Source: Haladaptatus halobius (GTDB taxonomy: Archaea; Halobacteriota; Halobacteria; Halobacteriales; Haladaptataceae). Taken from it: a DNA stretch of 64,000 nt. The first letter of the stretch is position 1; each line of letters starts with the position of its first letter. Below, piece after piece: positions 1 through 8,302 of this stretch. A model generated the notes under the pieces. The model was not told the DNA's origin. It ran no database searches and saw nothing but the letters and a program-made list of their open reading frames with translations. The DNA lies in contig NZ_CP085335.1 in the NCBI RefSeq assembly GCF_020618475.1, positions 434,001-498,000 on the forward strand. Direction: 5' to 3'. The translations under genes and the position numbers were made by a program.

Positions 1-477
1 GGCGTTCGCGCCGAGTTTGACGTTCTCGCCGATCTGCGCGCAGGAGCCGACCGTGTCGCAGGAGTCCACCAGCGTCCCGTCGCCGACGTACGCGCCGACG
101 TTGACGAAACTCGGACTCATCAGGATGCAGTTCGATCCGACGTGTGCGCCCCGGCGGAGGACGGTTCCGTCGGGGGTGTTTCGGGTGCCCCTGCCGGGGA
201 AGTCGTCGGTCTGCCGGAGCGGGAGCACGTCGTGGTAGGTCACGTCGCCGTACTCGCGCCCCTCAATGTCCCGGAGACCGAAGTTCAGCAGGATTCCCTG
301 TTTCACCCACTCGTTCGTCTCCCAGCTTCCGCCGCGCTTCTCGGCGGCGCGGGCCTCGCCCGCCTCCAGCGCGTCGAGGAAGGCGTTCAGGGTCGCGTGT
401 TCGTCGCCCCCGGCGCTCTCCGCGTTCAAATCGTTCGACTCGTATCGATGCCACAGCTCTCGTATCTCGTTTCTCAT
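1..477 (-). CDS. dapD: 2,3,4,5-tetrahydropyridine-2,6-dicarboxylate N-succinyltransferase (DapD), partial
   Basis: DapD acylates tetrahydrodipicolinate in the diaminopimelate/lysine pathway. Only the N-terminal about 159 residues are present; the gene runs off the left edge. The visible part has an alpha-helical N-terminal region and then the start of a left-handed beta-helix with hexapeptide-like turns (GAHVGSNCILMSPSFVNVGA). The ATG at 475-477 overlaps the dapB stop (ATGA), so translation is probably coupled. The order dapA-dapB-dapD supports the call. The choice between succinyl and acetyl donor cannot be made from this part. Confidence 0.88.
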   Translation of the reverse strand, partial: MRNEIRELWHRYESNDLNAESAGGDEHATLNAFLDALEAGEARAAEKRGGSWETNEWVKQGILLNFGLRDIEGREYGDVTYHDVLPLRQTDDFPGRGTRNTPDGTVLRRGAHVGSNCILMSPSFVNVGAYVGDGTLVDSCDTVGSCAQIGENVKLGANA

Positions 478-1235
478 TCGCCGATCACCTCGCTAAAATC
501 GTACCATCCCGGATTCCGTCCGGCCAGCCACGCCGCCGCGTCGAGCGCGCCGTCGGCGAACACCGCCCTGCTCCCGGCGCGGTGGACGAGGCGCAGTTCC
601 TCGTTCTCATTTGCCAGCAGCACCTCGTGTTCGCCCCTGATTCCGCCCGCCCTGCGCGCGTGGACGCCGACTTCGCCCGGCCGGCGCGGGGCGTCTCCCT
701 CGCGCCCGTGAACCCGTTCTTCGGGGCCGCCAGCGGACGCGATTCTGTCGAGGAGCGTCTTCGCCGTGCCGCTCGGCGCGTCTCGCTTCCCGTTGTGGTG
801 GGTCTCGGTCAGCTCCACGTCGTAGCCGGGGAGGTCGGCGACCGCGCCTTCGACCGCCCGGAGGAGCGCTTGGATACCCCGCGAGAAGTTACTCGCTTTG
901 AGGACGGGGACGTGGTCGCTCACGCTTCGGAGAACCGATTCGCCCTGCTCGTCGAAACCGGTCGTCCCGACGACGCAGGCGACGCCCGCTTCCCCGCAGA
1001 CGGCGACGTAGTTCTGACTGCTCGACGGGGCGGAGAAATCGACGAGCACGTCGGGGTCGTACTCCCTGAGCACTGCCCCGAACTCCTGCGCCGGTTTCGT
1101 CGGAACCCCGGCGACGTCCGCGGGCGGGTCGCGGCTCACGCCGCCGACGACCTCCACGTCGTCTCGCTCCGCCGCGGCCTCGATGACGGTGCGACCCATC
1201 CGTCCCGTCGCGCCCGTGACCGCGACCCGTCTCAT
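474..1235 (-). CDS. dapB: 4-hydroxy-tetrahydrodipicolinate reductase
   Basis: A 253-residue protein that reduces the DapA product with NAD(P)H. The N-terminus has the Rossmann motif GATGRMG. Mid-protein it has the catalytic-loop sequence ETHHNGKRDAPSGTA, with the His-His and Lys expected for DapB. Length is slightly under the bacterial form (about 270). Its ATG at 1233-1235 overlaps the dapA stop and its stop overlaps the dapD start. The three genes therefore read as one operon transcribed leftward. Confidence 0.95.
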   Translation of the reverse strand: MRRVAVTGATGRMGRTVIEAAAERDDVEVVGGVSRDPPADVAGVPTKPAQEFGAVLREYDPDVLVDFSAPSSSQNYVAVCGEAGVACVVGTTGFDEQGESVLRSVSDHVPVLKASNFSRGIQALLRAVEGAVADLPGYDVELTETHHNGKRDAPSGTAKTLLDRIASAGGPEERVHGREGDAPRRPGEVGVHARRAGGIRGEHEVLLANENEELRLVHRAGSRAVFADGALDAAAWLAGRNPGWYDFSEVIGE

Positions 1236-2122
1236 TCGGACTCCTCCAGCGAGTCGAGTACCGCCGCGAGGTCCTCGTAATGCTCCGAGGAAAGCGGCGA
1301 CAGCGGAAGCCGGAGTTCGCCCGGACCATAGCCCCGAATCTCCATCGCGGCCTTCACCGGAATCGGGTTTGTCTCCCGGAACAGCGCGCGGAAGAGCGGC
1401 CCGAGTTCGCGGTGGAGTTCCCGCGCCCGTTCGTAGTCGCCGGCGAGCGCCGATTCGACCAGTTCGCAGGTGCGCTCGGGTTCGACGTTCGCCGAGACGC
1501 TGATGGTTCCGGTCGCGCCGATGGCGAGCATCGGGAGCGTGAGCGCGTCGTCGCCCGACAGCACCGCGAACTCCTCGTCCCGCGTTCGCTCGATTATCTC
1601 GCCGATCCGCCCGAGGTCGCCGCTCGCGGCCTTGTAGCCGACGACGTTCTCGTGTTCGGCCAGCGAGACGGTCGTCTCCACGTCGACGTTGCGGCCCGTC
1701 CGGGACGGAACGTTGTAGACGATCTGCGGGAGGTCGACCGCGTCGGCGATGGTGCGGTAGTGCCGTTCCATCCCCTCTGGTTCGGGCTTGTTGTAGTACG
1801 GCGAGAGGAGGAGGAGTCCGTCCGCCCCGGCGTCCGCGGCGCGCCGGGAGAGTTCGAGGGCTTCGCGGGTCGCGTTGCTTCCCGCGCCCGCGATCACGGG
1901 CACGTCCACCGCGTCCGCGACCGCCTCGATCACCTCGACGTGTTCGTCGTGGGTCATGGTCGCGCTCTCGCCGGTCGAGCCGACGGGGACGAGGCCGTGA
2001 ACCCCAGCCCGTTCGAGGCGCTGGGCGTCGCTGCGAAGTTGGTCGAAGTCGATACTCTCGCCCGCGAAGGGCGTCGTCATCGCGGGGTAGACCCCGCGGA
2101 ACGGTGAATCTGTGTCTGTCAT
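1232..2122 (-). CDS. dapA: 4-hydroxy-tetrahydrodipicolinate synthase
   Basis: A 296-residue class I aldolase that condenses pyruvate with aspartate semialdehyde. Visible signatures are PVGSTGES near residue 45, YNVPSRTG with the catalytic Tyr near residue 135, and VVGYKAASGD with the Schiff-base Lys near residue 163. The ATG at 2120-2122 gives the usual N-terminus (FRGVYPAMTTPF). First gene of the leftward dap operon. A second, divergent member of this superfamily lies at 31528-32442; the context here makes this one the lysine enzyme. Confidence 0.95.
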   Translation of the reverse strand: MTDTDSPFRGVYPAMTTPFAGESIDFDQLRSDAQRLERAGVHGLVPVGSTGESATMTHDEHVEVIEAVADAVDVPVIAGAGSNATREALELSRRAADAGADGLLLLSPYYNKPEPEGMERHYRTIADAVDLPQIVYNVPSRTGRNVDVETTVSLAEHENVVGYKAASGDLGRIGEIIERTRDEEFAVLSGDDALTLPMLAIGATGTISVSANVEPERTCELVESALAGDYERARELHRELGPLFRALFRETNPIPVKAAMEIRGYGPGELRLPLSPLSSEHYEDLAAVLDSLEESE

Positions 2123-2395
2123 CGGTTTCTGGTCGGAGGTCGGTCGGCGCGCGGTACAGAACGAGGATGGCTCGAAACGGGGTCGCCACGCCCGCCACGA
2201 ACCTGTTACGCCGCGCGTTTTGTGCGTTTTCCGACCGTGCTGTCGCTCTCCCGCCCGAAATAGCGAGCAGCGAGCGTCACAGCACATGGCATGTGGAACA
2301 ATGGCTGTTCCCCGAGGACTTATGCCTTGCGCCGTCGGCAGACCATGCGACACCTCTCGGGCAGATTCAAATACCTATCAACCGTTCGTCCATTA

Positions 2396-2728
2396 ATGGA
2401 CTGGCATCTCATCGCCCGATGCGGCGCGCGCTACGCGCTCGTCTACGCTGGGGCGACCGTCGCCGCCGTCTCGGTCGTCACGCGGTCGGACCTCGCGCTC
2501 GTCTCCCTGTTCGGCCTCGGGCTGGTCACCATACTGCTCGTGCTCGGCGGAACCGGCACCGTCCGGATGGGCGCGGCGATGACGAACCAGCAGGCGATGG
2601 GGTTCCGAAGCGGCATCGTCGACCCGGCGGACCTGACGCCGAAGCAGATGGACAACGACGTCAAACTCCTCTTCTACGGCGTCAGTCTCCTATCGTTCTC
2701 CGCAGTCTGGCTTGTTCTCCTCGGGTGA
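2396..2728 (+). CDS. small haloarchaeal membrane protein
   Basis: 110 residues with two adjacent N-terminal hydrophobic helices (about residues 12-28 and 34-52), a polar middle stretch (NQQAMGFRSGIVDPADLTPKQMDNDVK) and a C-terminal membrane helix ending in VLLG. The ATG at 2396 was chosen because it lies about 25 bp after a TATA-like stretch (CAAATACC) and removes an arginine-rich extension. I do not recognise a named function. The ATG of the phosphoesterase follows 46 bp downstream. Confidence 0.75.
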   Translation: MDWHLIARCGARYALVYAGATVAAVSVVTRSDLALVSLFGLGLVTILLVLGGTGTVRMGAAMTNQQAMGFRSGIVDPADLTPKQMDNDVKLLFYGVSLLSFSAVWLVLLG

Positions 2729-2774
2729 ATGAAATCCGGCGGTCTTATCACGTTGTCCGAAATACATCTCACCG

Positions 2775-3416
2775 ATGCTCGTCCTCGGAGACGCCCACGC
2801 GGCTGATCCCGACAATCGGCGCGCCCTCTTCGCGGCCTACCGAGAGGCGGATGCCGATGTCGCGCTGCAGCTCGGCGACCTGATGTACTACGATCTCCCG
2901 AAGCCGACGTGGTTCATCGCGGGCAACAACGAGGATTTCGACACCATCGCGGCGCTGCGCAACGGGCTGGTTTCGAACTCGGACGTTCGAAACGCCACCC
3001 TGCTCGCCAGCACCACGGTCGACCTCGACGGCGTCCGCGTCGCCGGGCTATCGGGGAACTACGCGCCGACGCAGTACGACCGCCCGCGCGCGAACCTCGT
3101 CGCCGAGCGCCGTCGTCACTTCACGCGCGAGGACGTGGAGCGCGCGATGGCGCTGGAGTCCGTCGACGTGCTGCTGACCCACGAAGCGCCCCACGGTCTA
3201 CCGGTCGCCGAGGACTATGACGTGGGCTGTTCGCACGTCGACGACCTGCTCTCAGTGCTCGACCCTGAACTCTGTCTCGTCGGCCACCACCACCAGCACG
3301 CGGAGACGGCGCTCGGAGACACTCGCGTCGTCAGTCTGGCGCCGACGTGGGAGCGATATTACATGCTCGACCCCGATTCCCTCTCGCTCACGTGGTTCGA
3401 AACACCAGTCGAGTGA
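2775..3416 (+). CDS. calcineurin-like metallophosphoesterase
   Basis: 213 residues. The metal-site motifs of the calcineurin superfamily appear in order: GDAH near residue 5, GDLMYYD near residue 35, GNNED near residue 55, LTHEAPHG near residue 138, and GHHHQH near residue 172. No signal peptide, so it should be cytoplasmic. The substrate cannot be inferred. It follows the small membrane protein in the same direction and may be cotranscribed with it. Confidence 0.9.
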   Translation: MLVLGDAHAADPDNRRALFAAYREADADVALQLGDLMYYDLPKPTWFIAGNNEDFDTIAALRNGLVSNSDVRNATLLASTTVDLDGVRVAGLSGNYAPTQYDRPRANLVAERRRHFTREDVERAMALESVDVLLTHEAPHGLPVAEDYDVGCSHVDDLLSVLDPELCLVGHHHQHAETALGDTRVVSLAPTWERYYMLDPDSLSLTWFETPVE

Positions 3417-3435
3417 TGAGTGCAGAGCAGGAACC

Positions 3436-3443
3436 TCTTTATG
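3436..3443 (+). promoter_or_regulatory. TATA-like box of the NYN-domain gene
   Basis: TCTTTATG lies 23-30 bp before the ATG at 3466. This is the spacing expected for a leaderless haloarchaeal transcript. Inference from sequence and spacing only. Confidence 0.45.
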
Positions 3444-3465
3444 CCAGTAGTTATCACACCATGGT

Positions 3466-3963
3466 ATGACCGAGATTCATCCGGATCAGCGCGTCACGGT
3501 GTTGGCGGACGCGCAAAACCTCTACCACACCGCTCAAAGCGTCTATAGTCGAAATATCGACTACTCGTCTCTGCTCTCGAAGGCGGCGCAGAACCGCCGG
3601 GTGACGCGAGCTATCGCCTACGTCATCCAAGCCGACAGCCCCGACGAAGACCGCTTTTTCGACGCGCTCACCGAGATCGGTTTCGAGACGAAGATAAAGG
3701 CCCTGAAGACGTTCGGAGACGGGTCGAAGAAGGCCGACTGGGACGTGGGGATGTGTCTCGACGCCATCACGCTCGCACCGAAGGTGGACACCGTCGTGCT
3801 CTGTACGGGCGACGGCGATTTCGCCCGGCTCGCCATGCATCTCCGTCACGAAGGAGTACGCGTGGAAGTGATGGGATTCGAAGAATCGTCCGCCGAAGAA
3901 CTCGTCGCCGCCGCCGACGCCTTCATCGACCTCAGCGAACGGGCAGACACGTTCCTCCTTTAG
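3466..3963 (+). CDS. NYN/LabA-type PIN-fold ribonuclease-like protein
   Basis: 165 residues of the NYN (DUF88/LabA) family, a PIN-like metal-dependent RNase fold. The conserved acidic residues are visible: LADAQNL near residue 13, DWDVGMCLDA near residue 89, and the C-terminal block VLCTGDGDFA near residue 112. No membrane segments. Its stop overlaps the stop of the opposite small membrane gene. Nuclease activity is known for the family; the RNA target is unknown. Confidence 0.85.
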   Translation: MTEIHPDQRVTVLADAQNLYHTAQSVYSRNIDYSSLLSKAAQNRRVTRAIAYVIQADSPDEDRFFDALTEIGFETKIKALKTFGDGSKKADWDVGMCLDAITLAPKVDTVVLCTGDGDFARLAMHLRHEGVRVEVMGFEESSAEELVAAADAFIDLSERADTFLL

Positions 3964-4136
3964 ACCGGCCGACCGTCTTCGGCGGTTCCGTACATCAGCG
4001 CGCCGCCGGCGAGCGCCAGCGTCGAGAGCCCCGCGAGGACGTTCGTCACGAGCGTGCCGGTCATCGTGGAGACGCCGATGATGAGGACGGTTCCCACGAC
4101 GAGGAGCGCGATTCCGAGCAGTTCTTTCGAGTTCAT
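3960..4136 (-). CDS. 58-residue two-helix membrane protein
   Basis: Reads MNSKELLGIALLVVGTVLII at its start. A second hydrophobic stretch follows (LVTNVLAGLSTLALAGGALMY) and a short polar tail. Both helices are clear and the predicted N-terminus is short and charged, which supports a real gene despite the size. It converges on the NYN gene with a 4-bp overlap of the stop regions. Function unknown. Confidence 0.7.
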   Translation of the reverse strand: MNSKELLGIALLVVGTVLIIGVSTMTGTLVTNVLAGLSTLALAGGALMYGTAEDGRPV

Positions 4137-4283
4137 ACGCGCTCTTGGGTCTCCCGACTAATAAATCGCTCTCAAATCGATAACCCGCTCCGTGGTACTC
4201 TATGACAATGTCATGCCATAACAAACCAATTGTTGGTGAGCGGATTCGAAGGGCTTTCCCCCACCCGTTTCGAAACCGGACTG

Positions 4284-4754
4284 ATGACCGATGCCGAGGA
4301 TCTGCCCGCGCTACGCGTGACCGCCGACTACCAGTTCGGAACCGGTGCCGGCACCGCCCTATTCCACCCCGACGACGACCTCGAAATCCGGAGGTCGTCG
4401 TCGGGGCGACCGCAGCAGGTGCATGCCGACGGGTCGCGGCTCGTCACCTACGCCACCGACGGGCGATTCACGCTCGGTATCGCGGGTGGGAGTCGCCTCG
4501 CGGACGCCCTCGACTCCCCGGCGGGTCGCGTCGTCGTCGGCGACGAGAGCGAACCGTTCGTCCGCGACGGCAAGAACGTCTTCGCCAAGTTCGTCGCAGA
4601 GGTCGACCCCGACGTTCGCGCCGGCGACGAAGTGCTGGTGACGCACGAGGACGGTGACCTGCTCGCCGTCGGCCGCGCTGAACTCGACGCCGACGCGATG
4701 CTGGATTTCGACACCGGGATGGCGGTGAAGGTGCGCGACGGCGCTGGCGAGTAG
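4284..4754 (+). CDS. PUA-domain protein
   Basis: 156 residues. The second half (about 75-150) is a PUA RNA-binding domain: [21 protein letters not shown] is followed by [12 protein letters not shown] and a [22 protein letters not shown]-type ending. The ATG at 4284 (MTDAEDL) was preferred over an upstream in-frame ATG because the intervening residues look unlike the family. It is followed closely by nac and trmI. This arrangement suggests a role in tRNA or ribosome biology. Confidence 0.85.
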   Translation: MTDAEDLPALRVTADYQFGTGAGTALFHPDDDLEIRRSSSGRPQQVHADGSRLVTYATDGRFTLGIAGGSRLADALDSPAGRVVVGDESEPFVRDGKNVFAKFVAEVDPDVRAGDEVLVTHEDGDLLAVGRAELDADAMLDFDTGMAVKVRDGAGE

Positions 4755-4804
4755 TCCGCCGCGCTTGCGTCACGCTTTTGCCCCTTCGTTCCGACGATTC
4801 GCGT

Positions 4805-5197
4805 ATGTTCGGAGGAGGCGGCGGTGGACTCAATCCACGCAAGATGCAAGAGATGATGAAGCAGATGGGCATCGAAGTAGACGACGTCGATGCCGAGGAA
4901 GTGATCATCCGCACGGGTGACGGCGAGGAACTCGTCTTCAGCGACCCGGAAGTCACGCGGATGGACGCCCGCGGACAGCAGACCTACCAGATAGTCGGCG
5001 ACGCCGAGACGCGCAAAGCGTCCGGCGGTGCGGGCGGGACGTCCGTCGACCAGAGCGCTGCGGACTCCGCGGGCGCGGTTCCGGACGCCGACGTAGAGAT
5101 CGTCGCCCAGCGCACGGGCGCGAGCGAGGACGAAGCCCGCGAGGCGCTGGTCGCGACCGACGGCGACCTCGCGGCGGCGGTCGAGCGACTGGAGTGA
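4805..5197 (+). CDS. nac: nascent polypeptide-associated complex protein
   Basis: 130 residues, homologue of eukaryotic alpha-NAC, which binds nascent chains at the ribosomal exit. The N-terminus is glycine-rich (MFGGGGGG) and followed by the [14 protein letters not shown] helix and the NAC beta-barrel (about residues 20-70). After an Ala/Gly linker there is a C-terminal UBA domain (about 90-130, ending [11 protein letters not shown]). Its stop overlaps the GTG of trmI (GTGA), so translation is likely coupled. Confidence 0.95.
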   Translation: MFGGGGGGLNPRKMQEMMKQMGIEVDDVDAEEVIIRTGDGEELVFSDPEVTRMDARGQQTYQIVGDAETRKASGGAGGTSVDQSAADSAGAVPDADVEIVAQRTGASEDEAREALVATDGDLAAAVERLE

Positions 5198-5916
5198 CGA
5201 TACTTCTCGTCCACGGCGACCGAGAGTACCTGCGCGACCCTGGCGAGGAACTGCAGACCGACCTCGGGGTCTTGACCGTGCCGGAGAACGCGCGACCGGG
5301 GGACGTCCTCACCACGCATTTGGACGAGGAGTTCACGGTTCGCCGACTTCGCGGGCCGGACCTCTTTCACCACTTCGAGCGAACCGGCGCGCCGATGCTC
5401 CCGCGAGACGTGGGTCTGATAGTCGGCGAGACGGGCGTCGCCGCGGGCGACCGCGTGCTCGACGCGGGCACCGGAACCGGCGTTCTGGCGGGCTATCTCG
5501 GCCGAATCGGTGCAGAGGTCGTGACGTTCGAGCGCAAACCGGAGTTCGCCGACGTGGCCCGCGAGAACATCGAGATGGCCGACGTGGCTGACGCGGTGGA
5601 CGTTCGAACCGGCGACGTGACCGAACGGTTCGGCGACCTCGGCGAATTCGACGTGCTCACGCTCGACACGCCGGACGCGGCGGAAATCGTCGCACACGCG
5701 CCCGACCTACTCGCCGACGGCGGCTCGCTCGGCGTCTACTCCCCGTTCGTGGAGACCGCCCGCGACGTTGCCGAGGCCGCGCGCGAAGCGAACCTCGACG
5801 ACCTCCGGACGATGGAGACCATCCAGCGCGAGATGGACTTCGACGAACGCGGGACGCGCCCCACGACCACCGGCGTCGGACATACGGGTTATCTGACGTT
5901 CGCGCGGAAGGCGTAG
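5194..5916 (+). CDS. trmI: tRNA (adenine-N1)-methyltransferase TrmI
   Basis: 240 residues. It methylates N1 of adenine 57/58 in the T-loop of tRNA. A small N-terminal beta domain (about 1-75) precedes a Rossmann SAM-binding domain with [14 protein letters not shown] near residue 90, the acidic ribose-binding position TFERKPE, and LDTPDA near residue 157. The start is a GTG at 5194 overlapping the nac stop. Cytoplasmic. The family assignment is firm; the exact target position is taken from archaeal homologues. Confidence 0.92.
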   Translation: MTILLVHGDREYLRDPGEELQTDLGVLTVPENARPGDVLTTHLDEEFTVRRLRGPDLFHHFERTGAPMLPRDVGLIVGETGVAAGDRVLDAGTGTGVLAGYLGRIGAEVVTFERKPEFADVARENIEMADVADAVDVRTGDVTERFGDLGEFDVLTLDTPDAAEIVAHAPDLLADGGSLGVYSPFVETARDVAEAAREANLDDLRTMETIQREMDFDERGTRPTTTGVGHTGYLTFARKA

Positions 5917-6000
5917 CGACGAACCCTTTAATACCGGAACGGAGCCAGAAACGAGTTGTCTCCCGCGATCGCTGACATCGCGACACGACGGAAGTCGCTA

Positions 6001-6063
6001 GGGCCAACTCCGCACCGCCTGCAAACGGGCGGCCCCGGTTCGGGCCGCCCGTCCTCGTGGCCC
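6001..6063. other. structured segment with competing hairpins
   Basis: The outer complementary ends are GGGCCA (6001-6006) and TGGCCC (6058-6063). Inside, CGGGCGGCCC (6026-6035) pairs perfectly with 6042-6051 around a 6-nt loop. The same CGGGCGG can instead pair with CCGCCTG at 6015-6021 (one T-G pair). A CCTTTAATACC box lies at 5932-5942, about 60 bp before it. It could be a terminator for trmI, an attenuator-like switch or a small RNA. It lacks the conserved blocks of SRP RNA and RNase P RNA. Confidence 0.4.
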
Positions 6064-6129
6064 CATCCCCTCCCGGGGAGCGTGCGTCCCGAAAGCGGTC
6101 GATCGGCTTACCAGCACGCTGTAGCAGTG

Positions 6130-6346
6130 ACACAGCCGCTAAAAATCAGCAAGCGACACGACCGCCGGGAGTCGGCCGGTGACGCAACCGCTAGAGTCTT
6201 CCGTCGCTCATCGCGGGCGAAGTGAGCGGGCCAAGGAACCTTCGAAGGCGCGACCGAAAGGAGCGCCTGAGGAGGTGACGCCGTGCTTTTGGTCGAGCTT
6301 TTCATCGAGCGGGTCGGCGGCGCCGACCCGCTCGATGAAAAGCTCG
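6130..6346. repeat. intergenic repeat element A ending in a 25-bp hairpin
   Basis: Shares scattered blocks with the region at 39690-39940. These are AATCAGCA(A/G)GCGAC (6145 here), AGCGGGCC, and TTTTGGTCGAGCTTTT next to the hairpin. It lies in the 433-bp gap between convergent trmI and tfs, and its hairpin ends three bases from the tfs stop codon. No open reading frame in it looks real. It belongs to a family of haloarchaeal intergenic repeats whose function I do not know. Confidence 0.6.
6294..6346 (-). terminator. perfect 25-bp inverted repeat after tfs
   Basis: Arms 6294-6318 and 6322-6346 are perfectly complementary around a 3-nt loop (GGC). Each arm is an AT-containing outer part (CGAGCTTTTCATCGAG) and a GC-rich inner part. 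It begins three bases after the tfs stop. In the leftward direction it is followed by CCAAAAGC rather than a U-tract. It may protect or end the tfs mRNA. The terminator function is inferred. Confidence 0.5.
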
Positions 6347-6349
6347 GTA

Positions 6350-6661
6350 TTAATGATCGTCTTCGCGCCACTTGTGCTCGCACTCGGTGCAGACGAAAAA
6401 TCGCGTTTCGCTCTCGTCGGCCGAGCGAATCTGTTGCATGTACCAGTAGGCTTCGTCGTTGTCGCAGTTGGGACACTGAGCGGTGGTGGTCGGAAGTCCG
6501 CTGCTTCCGCCGCCGCTCTCGATGATCTCGCTGGCTTCTTGGTCTTCGGTGATGACGTACTCGGCGGCGTCGCCTCTCGGTTTCTCGTAGCCGCAGCTCC
6601 CGCAGACCCAGAGACCGTCGTCGGCTTTCATCATGGAACCGCACTCGTCACAGAACTCCAT
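6350..6661 (-). CDS. tfs: transcription factor S (TFS, TFIIS/RPB9-like)
   Basis: 103 residues. TFS stimulates cleavage of backtracked RNA by archaeal RNA polymerase. The N-terminal zinc ribbon is CDECGSMM...CGSCGY (residues 4-24). The C-terminal TFIIS-type ribbon has CPNCDND (about 63-69), the invariant acidic pair in RSADESETRFF (about 79-89), and CTECEHKW. The catalytic D-E pair is present, so it is probably an active cleavage factor. Stop TAA is followed directly by the long hairpin. Confidence 0.95.
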   Translation of the reverse strand: MEFCDECGSMMKADDGLWVCGSCGYEKPRGDAAEYVITEDQEASEIIESGGGSSGLPTTTAQCPNCDNDEAYWYMQQIRSADESETRFFVCTECEHKWREDDH

Positions 6662-6706
6662 CGTTGTCCCGGGATAGCCGACGCGTCCATTTAAAGGACC
6701 TGCTTC

Positions 6707-6964
6707 TCAGCCCTCGCCTTCCGACTGGTACGGTTCGCCGACCGCCCGCCGCGGCAGATTGTTGAGAATCTCGTTTTCGAGATCGTCCACCGAGTCGAAC
6801 TCATCGTCGTTGGATTGCGAGACGTGCTCGCCGAGGTTCTTCTCGCCGTCGGCGAGGATGAGCGTAACGTCCTCCAACTGCTCGGCCGCGTCACCGCGCG
6901 AAATCGGGTAGGACAACTCTTCGATGACGGACTCCACGTGATTGAGCTTGACATCTCGTGTCAT
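6707..6964 (-). CDS. DUF5789-like small acidic protein
   Basis: 85 residues. The pattern YPISRGDAAEQL ... GEKNLGEHV ... FDSVDDLENEILNNLP ... AVGEPYQSEGEG matches the haloarchaeal DUF5789 family (small, acidic, unknown function). The ATG at 6962-6964 gives MTRDVKLNHVE. It lies upstream of tfs in the same direction with a 45-bp gap, so the two may be cotranscribed. No motif suggests an activity. Confidence 0.8.
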   Translation of the reverse strand: MTRDVKLNHVESVIEELSYPISRGDAAEQLEDVTLILADGEKNLGEHVSQSNDDEFDSVDDLENEILNNLPRRAVGEPYQSEGEG

Positions 6965-7051
6965 GGTAATACGGATGACGGTCGCGGTATTAGTTGTTAT
7001 CACGGCCGCCATCACAATCGTCTTGAACGCGGGGCGGATACTTCGAATCGA

Positions 7052-8302
7052 ATGTTCGGTATCGACAGACGAGTGCTGGCGCTGGCGCTGGCGCGGATGG
7101 CGGACGCGGTCGGTAACTCCTTCCTCATCGTCGTCCTCCCGGTGTACATCGCGAGCGGCGCGGTTTCCGGCGATACGTTCGGTCTCGCGGAAGCGATGGT
7201 GACGGGCATCGTCCTTTCGCTGTTCGGCTTTCTCAACAGCTTCACGCAACCGTTTGCGGGGCGCATCTCCGACCGAACCGGCAAACGCAAGGTGTTCATC
7301 CTGCTCGGTCTCGCCATCTTGGCGGTGACGAACGTCGCCTACGCCTTCGCCGAGAGCTACGTCTCTCTCGTCGTCATTCGCGCGCTCCAAGGGGTCGGCG
7401 TCGCCTTCACGATTCCCTGCACCATCGCGCTGGTCAACGAACTCGCCACGACCAACACGCGCGGCGGAAACATGGGCGTGTTCAACACGTTCCGATTGCT
7501 AGGCTTCGGCCTCGGCCCCATCGCGGCGGGGTCGGTCGTGGACGGCGGCCCCTACGACATCGTCGGCGTCCAGTTGACCGGCTTCGACGCCGCCTTCTAC
7601 TTCGCGGCGGTCGGCGCGTTCGTCAGCTACCTGCTCGTCACTCTGCTGGTGAGCGACCCCGAGCGCACCGAGGCCAGCGCAGGCGAGAACTTCGACCTTG
7701 CGGTGCGCGGACGGCGCGGCGGACTCGACTCCGTCTTTACGCTCGGGCTTGCGACGCTGTTTCTGGCGATCAGCATCGCCCTGCTGGCGACCATCGAACC
7801 GATGATAAACGAACGCCTCCACCAAGGAAAGACGTGGTTCGGACTCCAGTTCGCGGCGTTCGTCCTCGCGCAGGTCGTCCTCCAGACTCCCATCGGTCGA
7901 GCGAGCGACCGGTGGGGGCGGCGACCGTTTATCGTCGCCGGTCTCGTCATCCTCGTCCCGTCGACGCTGGTGCAAGGGTTTGTGAACACTTCGGTACAGA
8001 TGCTCGTCGCCAGACTCGTCCAGGGCGTCTCGGGCGCGCTGGTGTTCGCACCCGCGCTCGCACTGGCCGGCGACCTCGCGCGCGAGGGCCAGTCCGGCAC
8101 GCAACTTTCCATCCTGACGATGTCGTTCGGGCTGGGAACCGCCATCGGCCCGCTCGCGTCGGGATTTCTCGTCCAGTTCGGGTTCGCGGTTCCGTTCGAG
8201 TTGGGCGCGGTGCTGGCGGCGCTCGCGGCGCTGCTCGTCTACACGCAGGTCGAAGAGACGGTTTCGCCGGGCGCCGACGTGCGCCCGGCGCCGCAGGACT
8301 GA
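7052..8302 (+). CDS. MFS transporter
   Basis: 416 residues with about 12 hydrophobic helices. The cytoplasmic loop 2-3 signature of the major facilitator superfamily is visible as GRISDRTGKRKVFILLG near residue 70. Its degenerate repeat in the second half is GRASDRWGRRPFI near residue 280. The start ATG at 7052 (MFGIDRRVLALALARMADAVGNS) places helix 1 correctly. The substrate is not predictable; DHA-type drug exporters are the closest general type. It converges on the enoyl-CoA hydratase gene with no gap. Confidence 0.9.
   Translation: MFGIDRRVLALALARMADAVGNSFLIVVLPVYIASGAVSGDTFGLAEAMVTGIVLSLFGFLNSFTQPFAGRISDRTGKRKVFILLGLAILAVTNVAYAFAESYVSLVVIRALQGVGVAFTIPCTIALVNELATTNTRGGNMGVFNTFRLLGFGLGPIAAGSVVDGGPYDIVGVQLTGFDAAFYFAAVGAFVSYLLVTLLVSDPERTEASAGENFDLAVRGRRGGLDSVFTLGLATLFLAISIALLATIEPMINERLHQGKTWFGLQFAAFVLAQVVLQTPIGRASDRWGRRPFIVAGLVILVPSTLVQGFVNTSVQMLVARLVQGVSGALVFAPALALAGDLAREGQSGTQLSILTMSFGLGTAIGPLASGFLVQFGFAVPFELGAVLAALAALLVYTQVEETVSPGADVRPAPQD

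Noticed and set aside
5944-6130. SRP RNA or RNase P RNA gene
   Set aside because: The region is structured, but I do not find the conserved SRP tetraloop-loop block or the RNase P CR-I/CR-V blocks.
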